A stretch of DNA of 64,000 nt from Oxytricha trifallax (lineage: Eukaryota > Ciliophora > Spirotrichea > Sporadotrichida > Oxytrichidae). Positions 58,167 through 64,000 of this stretch are shown one piece after another. How positions within the stretch are numbered: position 1 is the stretch's first letter; every line of letters begins with the position of its first letter. The notes below the pieces were generated by a model. It had not been told where the DNA came from and ran no database searches. It saw nothing but the letters and a program-made list of their open reading frames with translations. The stretch is from positions 61,158-125,157 of the forward strand of contig ARYC01000706.1 of assembly GCA_000711775.1 (NCBI GenBank), given 5' to 3'. Both the position numbers and the translations under genes were made by a program.

Positions 58167-58895
58167 TTTTGTTATTAATTACTTAGTTCACTGAAAAATT
58201 TCCTTTTAGAAATAATATTTATAAGTCTAAGATTCCTTAGTCTAGTATATAAGACTGAATTTCTGAATGAATCATAAGCTTTAATAAAAGTTTCCAAAAG
58301 CTTTCATTTTCAACATAGGATAAAGGCTATAGATTGTAAAGGATTCTATTTTTTATCACTATAACCACAACCATTACTTATTCTCTCATTCAGAAGTACA
58401 TTAGATACATCCATGTATTTTTTTATAACTCATGAGTTTTATAAAAAAGCACTTTTTTGAGGAGGGTTAACTTTTTAGTCATTAAAAGTTTTGTATTTTA
58501 TTGGTTTTATAATTTCATTTTCATTTGTACTTTTCAAAGGTTTGTGGATTAATGAAATATCTGTAGTTATAATAATTTTATAATTAATATAAAATGATGA
58601 TGACGACGATCAGATACTAGAAATGAACTAATGTTTTGATATTATTAGATTATTATAATTTTAATAAATAATTTCATTTAATATAATAATGTTTTTAATG
58701 AAGCATAAATGACTTCTTTTAACTAAATTTTACCATTAAAACAAATGTTTATAGTAAGATAACATCTTGTTAACACGATTCAATATATATCTTCAACGAT
58801 AAAATATAAATGCACCTGACATCCCTTAAAACTTTAATAGCATTAATTTACATTAAAATTGATATTTATTCCAAAACAAGACCTTGCTAAAACAT

Positions 58896-60112
58896 ATGCT
58901 AAGACTCCTGGTAAGTATTACTATAAAGTCTAAACTTTATTTTTTAGGCTCAACCTTAATGGAATTATGTCAGGATTATGTTTTAAGCTTCGAATGGTCT
59001 ACGACAAATATTATGTGTCACTTCTTACATCTCACAAAAGTGCACATTTCAAATATCTTAACTAATGGCAATGAAGTCAACGAAGTGCAAGAACTTAGTT
59101 TGCAATTAAAAGCTTAATTAATACCATTTCAGAATAAAATGAACGAATACCCACTAATTGACCATTGTCAACTTGAAGCCTGTCCTTACTGCCTTTCCAA
59201 TCATGAGTCTAATGCAGCACTACGAAAGCACATCAGTGGCAGCCTGAGAGAACAGCATTAAGTGGAACGATATAAATAAATATAAGACAACAAAACTGTC
59301 CTACATTGCAATAAACTCTTCACAAAATCCAATAATTGCTAAAGGATGTAAACTAATGCGAGTAAAAGTATTAAAATGAAACAATTTTAAGAAATAGAGA
59401 AGCTGCAGAGCCATCGAGGGTATATATGAAGAACCTTCTTTAGTTTAAATTAGAGTCCCAAAAATTCATAAGGTGATTAAATTTAATAAACGAATCAAAA
59501 AAATTACATATAAACTTCTTACAGAGCCTTGGGTTTAATTAGGAGATGCCAAAGATTTGAAAATATGGGAAAAATAAGAAAAAATTTGATAGAGTATCAT
59601 GGCTAACTTTATGATGTAATTTTGATGGACCCACCATAGAGAGTCAAACAAAACCTACCCTACGCTATCAGACTCAGATTTTTTGAAAATGCAAATTGAA
59701 CTTGGGCAAGAGCAGGGTGTTCTAATAATTTGGGTTGTAAAGTAAAAATGAAATGTAGCCGAGATGTTCCCTAAAAGCATAGTTACAGGGAAATTGATAG
59801 AAGCGAATGGGTGAAACTTACAAAGAATGGCAAACTTCACCATGGACAAGGGAGATATACTGCACATGCAAATGAAGAATTCATAATAGCAACCAAAGGA
59901 GATGTTTCTTACATGTTCAAATATATGCAAGTAGAAAGCATTTTGATAGCTCCCAGAGGAAAGCAATCATAGAAGCCAAAGGAAATCTATGATTATATTT
60001 AACAGATGGTGCCTGATAGACTTAATGTTGAAATCTTCCCTAAAGTCCATAACAAAATTCCATGATGGGTATGTTTGGAAACTAGGTGGAGGATGAAGAC
60101 TATGAATTAATT
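58896..60112 (+). pseudogene. Zinc-finger protein with MT-A70-type adenine methyltransferase domain, broken
   Basis: ATG 58896 opens a frame to a TGA near 59430 with two finger-like motifs: CPYCLSNHESNAALRKH near 59185 and LHCNKLFTKSNNCQ near 59310. After frame changes an MT-A70-like region follows. It has YDVILMDPP (motif IV region, near 59610-59637), then YPTLSDSDFLKMQIELGQEQ, VLIIWVV, EWVKLTKNGKLHHGQGRYTA, HANEEFIIATKGD, SILIAPRG, QKPKEIYDYIQQMVP and VEIFPKVHNKIP. MT-A70 enzymes methylate N6 of adenine; the ciliate MTA1 branch acts on DNA. The DPPW motif reads DPP-TAG here, so Trp is Gln, and a TGA replaces the Gly of an expected PGW near 60062. At least two frameshifts add to this, so the copy is dead. 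Confidence 0.78.
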
Positions 60113-61477
60113 GAAAATTAATTAAAAAATTATAATTAATTTGCGTAAATAAATTAAAGTCTTATAACTTATTAGAAAAATGATTCTTATCTTTAATTTT
60201 ATAAATCATTATCAAATGATATTGTGTTGTCATAATTTTCGGTTTTAATATTTATATATTATAATAAATAGATGTTTCTATTCTATTCCTTTTCTTTTTC
60301 CTATTACGAATTATTAAACAACCTTTTTATTATAACCATACAGATTTAGAATTTTATATTCTCATTTATTTATTAGGAACTATTTTTCTAATAATTTTAT
60401 TATTTTATAATAAATTATATTGAAATGTTTTAAGAATAGTTTAATATATATATATATATATATATATTATTAAAATCATTAATAATAACATTTGGACTAC
60501 AGAGTTTAAGATCATATTTATCTCTAAATTAAAAATCTATATATGCCATAATGATTATTCTTAATCCAAAGTAATTAAACCATATTCGGTGAATTTTTTT
60601 GTAATTAGTATAAATTTTTTATCATTTTTCATTGATGATCGATCCTATCAAGTTAGAGTATAATTTCTAAATGAAATAAATTAGATTCTGATATTTAATT
60701 TGTTTTTATGAATTAAATGCTGATTTTACATTTATCATTTTAACTTCTTTAAAACAAATTAAAACCTTTATTATCAATCATGAATTTTTAATTTAAAAAA
60801 ATTGTTTTAATTAATTAGAAAAAGTTGAATAAACTTATAATTCTCTAAATTACTAATAAAATGGGTTTATAGCTTTAAAGTCTTATACATCCAGCTATTG
60901 AAGCCTATATATTTTTTTGGCATTATTTCTAAAGTAAGTAATTAACTTTCCATATTTTTCAAATAAATACTCAAACTTTTCGATTAAATCATACTAATAA
61001 ATATTAAAATCAATAAAATAAAGCATATTCAAAATTGAGTAATTTAAAACTGCTAAAATTAATATCTTAGATTTCTCTCAAACGAAGAAGTATTTATAAT
61101 TTTTCTTATAGCATTTGAAACTAATTTTCAATATAGGTCTCTTCGTTGATATAAAACTGATTTTAGGAATGTAAAAATAAATACAACCTAATAATGCATA
61201 ATAAAAGTTCTAAATATCACAAAATACGAACATATAATAAAGCTCTTTATATTTTCATTTCATTTATCTTAAAGTTTATTTGATTGATTTTTATTTATTT
61301 TTATGCCGTTTATTAATTATTTGTTAAAATTATTTCCTAATAATTTGTATTTTATCAATTATACGTAATCTTTGTGGTTCTTCTGGTTTAGATTGAAAGT
61401 AATTTCCATTTTTTTATTTTTAACATTATTTTGTATATTTAAATTTAATTCCTAATGCTAAATTATGATTATTTAAA
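60113..61477. other. AT-rich spacer
   Basis: No gene; (AT)n run at about 60446-60469. Confidence 0.4.
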
Positions 61478-61691
61478 AAGATAGAATTTTTGAAAAACAT
61501 GTGAAATTCTAATGAAATATAGAATTTTTGTTTAAATGTACCATAAAAATTAAGATAAAAGCATTTTTTCAAATATGGCTAAGAATCGTTAAATTTGAGA
61601 AAATACTTTTATCTTAATTGCTTTTTGCACATTTAAATTCAAGTACTATATTTCATTAAAAATTTCACAAGTTTTTCAAAAATTCTATCTT
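61478..61691. repeat. Imperfect inverted repeat, 214 bp
   Basis: Arms of about 95 bp start AAGATAGAATTTTTGAAAAAC and share AATGAAATATAG and AATTAAGATAAAAG, around a short loop. AT-rich and non-coding; probably a small foldback element. Confidence 0.7.
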
Positions 61692-63860
61692 AATAAGAAT
61701 TCTGTTTTGTGTTTTTGATTTAATAGGGGCAAATTGCTAATGAAAATATATTTATTAGCTTTTTTTATTAATTGTTTTCAAGTTGTGAATTACATGCATG
61801 CTGATTTGCATTCTATCTATATATATCGTTGCCATTAAAATATATTTATTAAAAATCCTTTTCTTAATCATCATATGTTACTTCTATTTATTGGCTTAAA
61901 TTATTAAAATGTCTTTTATCATTGAAATGTTTTTATGGTTTTAAAATAATGGATGAAACTTAGTTAATACAGTAATAAGTAAAGCTCCTATTAAATATTA
62001 TTATTTTATTTATTTTGCCAATATTGTTTGTAGTATTATTACTTTTACTTTGAACTTCGTTATGAGAAACATACAATAATTGTTTATGATATTTAATTTT
62101 ATTATATTTTTTTTGTATTATTTTGATCACTTACAAAAAAATTCTTAATTTTTAATGATTTCGGATGTGATATATAAATTAGTTCATTTAAGAAATAATA
62201 ATGATTTAAAATTAGATTTAAATCTAAAATATTTCACTTAAAATAACAGGTAATAGAATACAAAAATATTAAATTTTATGCAGTAGTAATAAAATATCTT
62301 TAAGCTAACACCCATTTTATAAAAATGACATTAGCAGATGAACTTTCATCATATAAATTATGATAGATATTTATATATCTTTTTTAGAACATGAGCATAC
62401 ATTATAATTAATAACCTTAGCACTGCAGTCAGAGAATTTTAAAAGTTAACTTTAATTGTTTGAAATTAACTATCTTAAATCTATGATGAATTATACCCTT
62501 ACTGTATACTCATATACATATCATGTTTTAATATGTTTGCTCAATTTTGACAGCTTTTAACTAATTTATAAGCATTTTAAGGATAAATATTTGAATAATT
62601 ATACTAATCTTCTAATGTTATTCGTCTTAGTTATCAGTTTTTAAAAAATTATTTTAGTTTAAAGAATAAAAAATATGGTTTTTATTTTGTTTTTACAAAT
62701 TATTCAACAAATTTCACTTATAATTATTTTAATTGTTCTAAACAAATATTTTAATTTTAAATTAACTAAGTCTATTAAAATTTGATGCTTTTATATTTTT
62801 CATTGTTAAAGCTTTGCAAATAATTCTGGTTTTCAATATTTCTTAATGTATATCTAATCCTAACTGTTTTTCATAATTGTTTAATTTTCTTATTTATACT
62901 AGGATTAATAATTACTGATTTTAAAATACACTAATTTAATTTATTTAAATACATTATTGCTTCATTTAATACTTCTAATTTAGTATCTTACAATATGTTA
63001 TTCTTAATCCTAAATATAATGCTGAATAAAGTTATAAGATTAATGACAATTTTTATCTATCATTTACGAATACAATTATTATACAGTTAAATATTCCACT
63101 ATTATTAAAATAGATTTAAAATGGGAAATTATTAAAATAAAATGTAAAATTAAATTAAAAATGGAATTTTACTATTTTTTGATTTTTATATTATCGTTTT
63201 TAACTGATATTGATTTGAATTTGATATATTTTAACAGCCAATAATTTGACTCATCGATAAATCAAATTAGATTTATAATATCTTAACTGTAGACCCTTTA
63301 AATTTAACTTTTAAAATTTTTAACTCCTGAAAAATTAATATCTCTCTATACAAAATAGCTATGAAAAAGTTTTAAAAGTGTAAGATGTAGAGAAAAATTT
63401 AACGACTAACCTTCATTCTTGTTGTATTCACAAAAAATTTTACCCCATCGAGATAAATCGATTTTAAATATTTCTCTGCCCCAAACTTCTTCCTTTCTTA
63501 TCTCTTCAACCAAATTACTTGAGGACTTGGTCTAAATAAGTATTTTGTGCATTTAATCAAGGTCTACATTTTATGTTCTTAGAATCTTTCATCAGGAAAT
63601 TCATACACATTTTTATTGTTAAAATACACGAAATCATATGAATTTTTTTTGACTTTCACTAAAATCGAAATATCTCTCTGAGTGATTTTTCCATGAATTA
63701 TGAGTAGGATGGAACATGTAGCTTATGTTTTGATCTACATTATTCCTTCTAGAGTCAAGTCGTGAAAAAAATCACTGCCTGAGATAATTTCATTTCTTTG
63801 AGGGTACTCGACCAAATTTTGATGTTTGTTACATTGTAACAAAAATCACCTCTGGTCAAA
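61692..63860. other. AT-rich spacer
   Basis: No gene or repeat recognised. GC rises gently from about 63400 onward without a clear frame. Confidence 0.4.
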
Positions 63861-63918
63861 TGGACACAATTCCAAAATGGACACAAATTCCGGACACAAA
63901 CTCCGGACACAATTCCAA
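63861..63918. repeat. Short tandem repeat of GGACACAA-TCC
   Basis: Four consecutive units of 12-17 bp: GGACACAATTCC, GGACACAAATTCC, GGACACAAACTCC and GGACACAATTCC, some spaced by AAAAT. No gene context visible. Confidence 0.75.
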
Positions 63919-64000
63919 AGTTAGAACTCAGATATCATCACTTATCTATCACTCTGAACGAAGATATACTCCTTTTTCCATCACAGTACAACTTTTTGAT

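Larger units (their letters stand above)
56371..60112 (+). mobile_element. Decayed TBE-related element carrying an MT-A70 methyltransferase gene
   Basis: Three damaged genes lie in the TBE order and orientation: DD34E-type transposase forward, 22-kDa-like protein reverse, zinc-finger protein forward. The last has an MT-A70-type domain in place of the TBE kinase domain. Sequence similarity to the TBE proteins is low but ordered, so this would be a separate family related to TBE. Terminal repeats were not found, and the limits given are those of the coding remains. Confidence 0.75.

Noticed and set aside
59655..59966. Minus-strand frame of 103 codons.
   Set aside because: It is antisense to the MT-A70-type domain, whose motifs are on the plus strand.
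1..64000. Bacterial or organellar origin because of the high AT content.
   Set aside because: TAA/TAG as glutamine, C4A4-ended TBE transposons and the absence of operons or mitochondrial genes point to a ciliate nuclear germline.

Overview
This window looks like germline (micronuclear) DNA of a hypotrich ciliate of the Oxytricha/Stylonychia type. Three things in the sequence point there. First, the DNA is very AT-rich, roughly 75-80% by eye. Second, the only long reading frames use TAA and TAG as sense (glutamine) codons and stop only at TGA. Third, it carries telomere-bearing elements (TBE transposons), whose ends read CAAAACCCCAAAACCC, the C4A4 telomere repeat of these ciliates. No rRNA, tRNA, CRISPR or bacterial-type operon was seen.

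Layout: 39-171 GC-rich minisatellite; 444-1639 truncated TBE with an intact transposase; 1640-2062 foldback element; 3239-8268 divergent TBE-family element, decayed and carrying a 1.1-kb palindrome inside it; 9245-9890 retroposon-like repeat, copy A; 10.0-15.1 kb DNA of mixed GC with short coding-like pieces on both strands and a 529-bp inverted-repeat element with 9-bp duplications; 15.5-15.7 kb second minisatellite and a lone TBE-type end; 17190-21988 repeat copy B, split by a complete TBE at 17687-21836; 22.6 kb third minisatellite; 22.9-24.1 kb GC islands; 24135-24693 perfect palindrome; 24.7-37.7 kb AT-rich DNA with scattered GC islands, repeat copy C and a small foldback; 37.75-39.27 kb old TBE relic; 40407-44541 TBE in reverse orientation, decayed; 44.5-54.1 kb AT-rich DNA; 54858-55267 second member of the 1640-2062 foldback family; 56371-60112 decayed TBE-related element with an MT-A70 methyltransferase gene; then AT-rich DNA to the end.

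How the genes relate: every TBE-type element has the same plan, a DD34E transposase reading forward, a small basic protein on the opposite strand, and a two-zinc-finger protein reading forward. In the normal TBEs the zinc fingers are fused to a protein kinase. In the 56-60 kb element the same plan is kept, but the third gene carries an MT-A70-type adenine-methyltransferase domain where the kinase would be. In TBEs the reverse-strand '22-kDa' gene also appears to contain a conserved 26-nt intron that would extend its product from 193 to 254 residues.

Limits: with TAA and TAG as sense codons, almost any AT-rich frame looks open. Outside the transposons I therefore claim no complete gene and mark only GC-raised stretches as possible macronucleus-destined segments (MDSs). 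All coordinates and alignments were worked out by eye.
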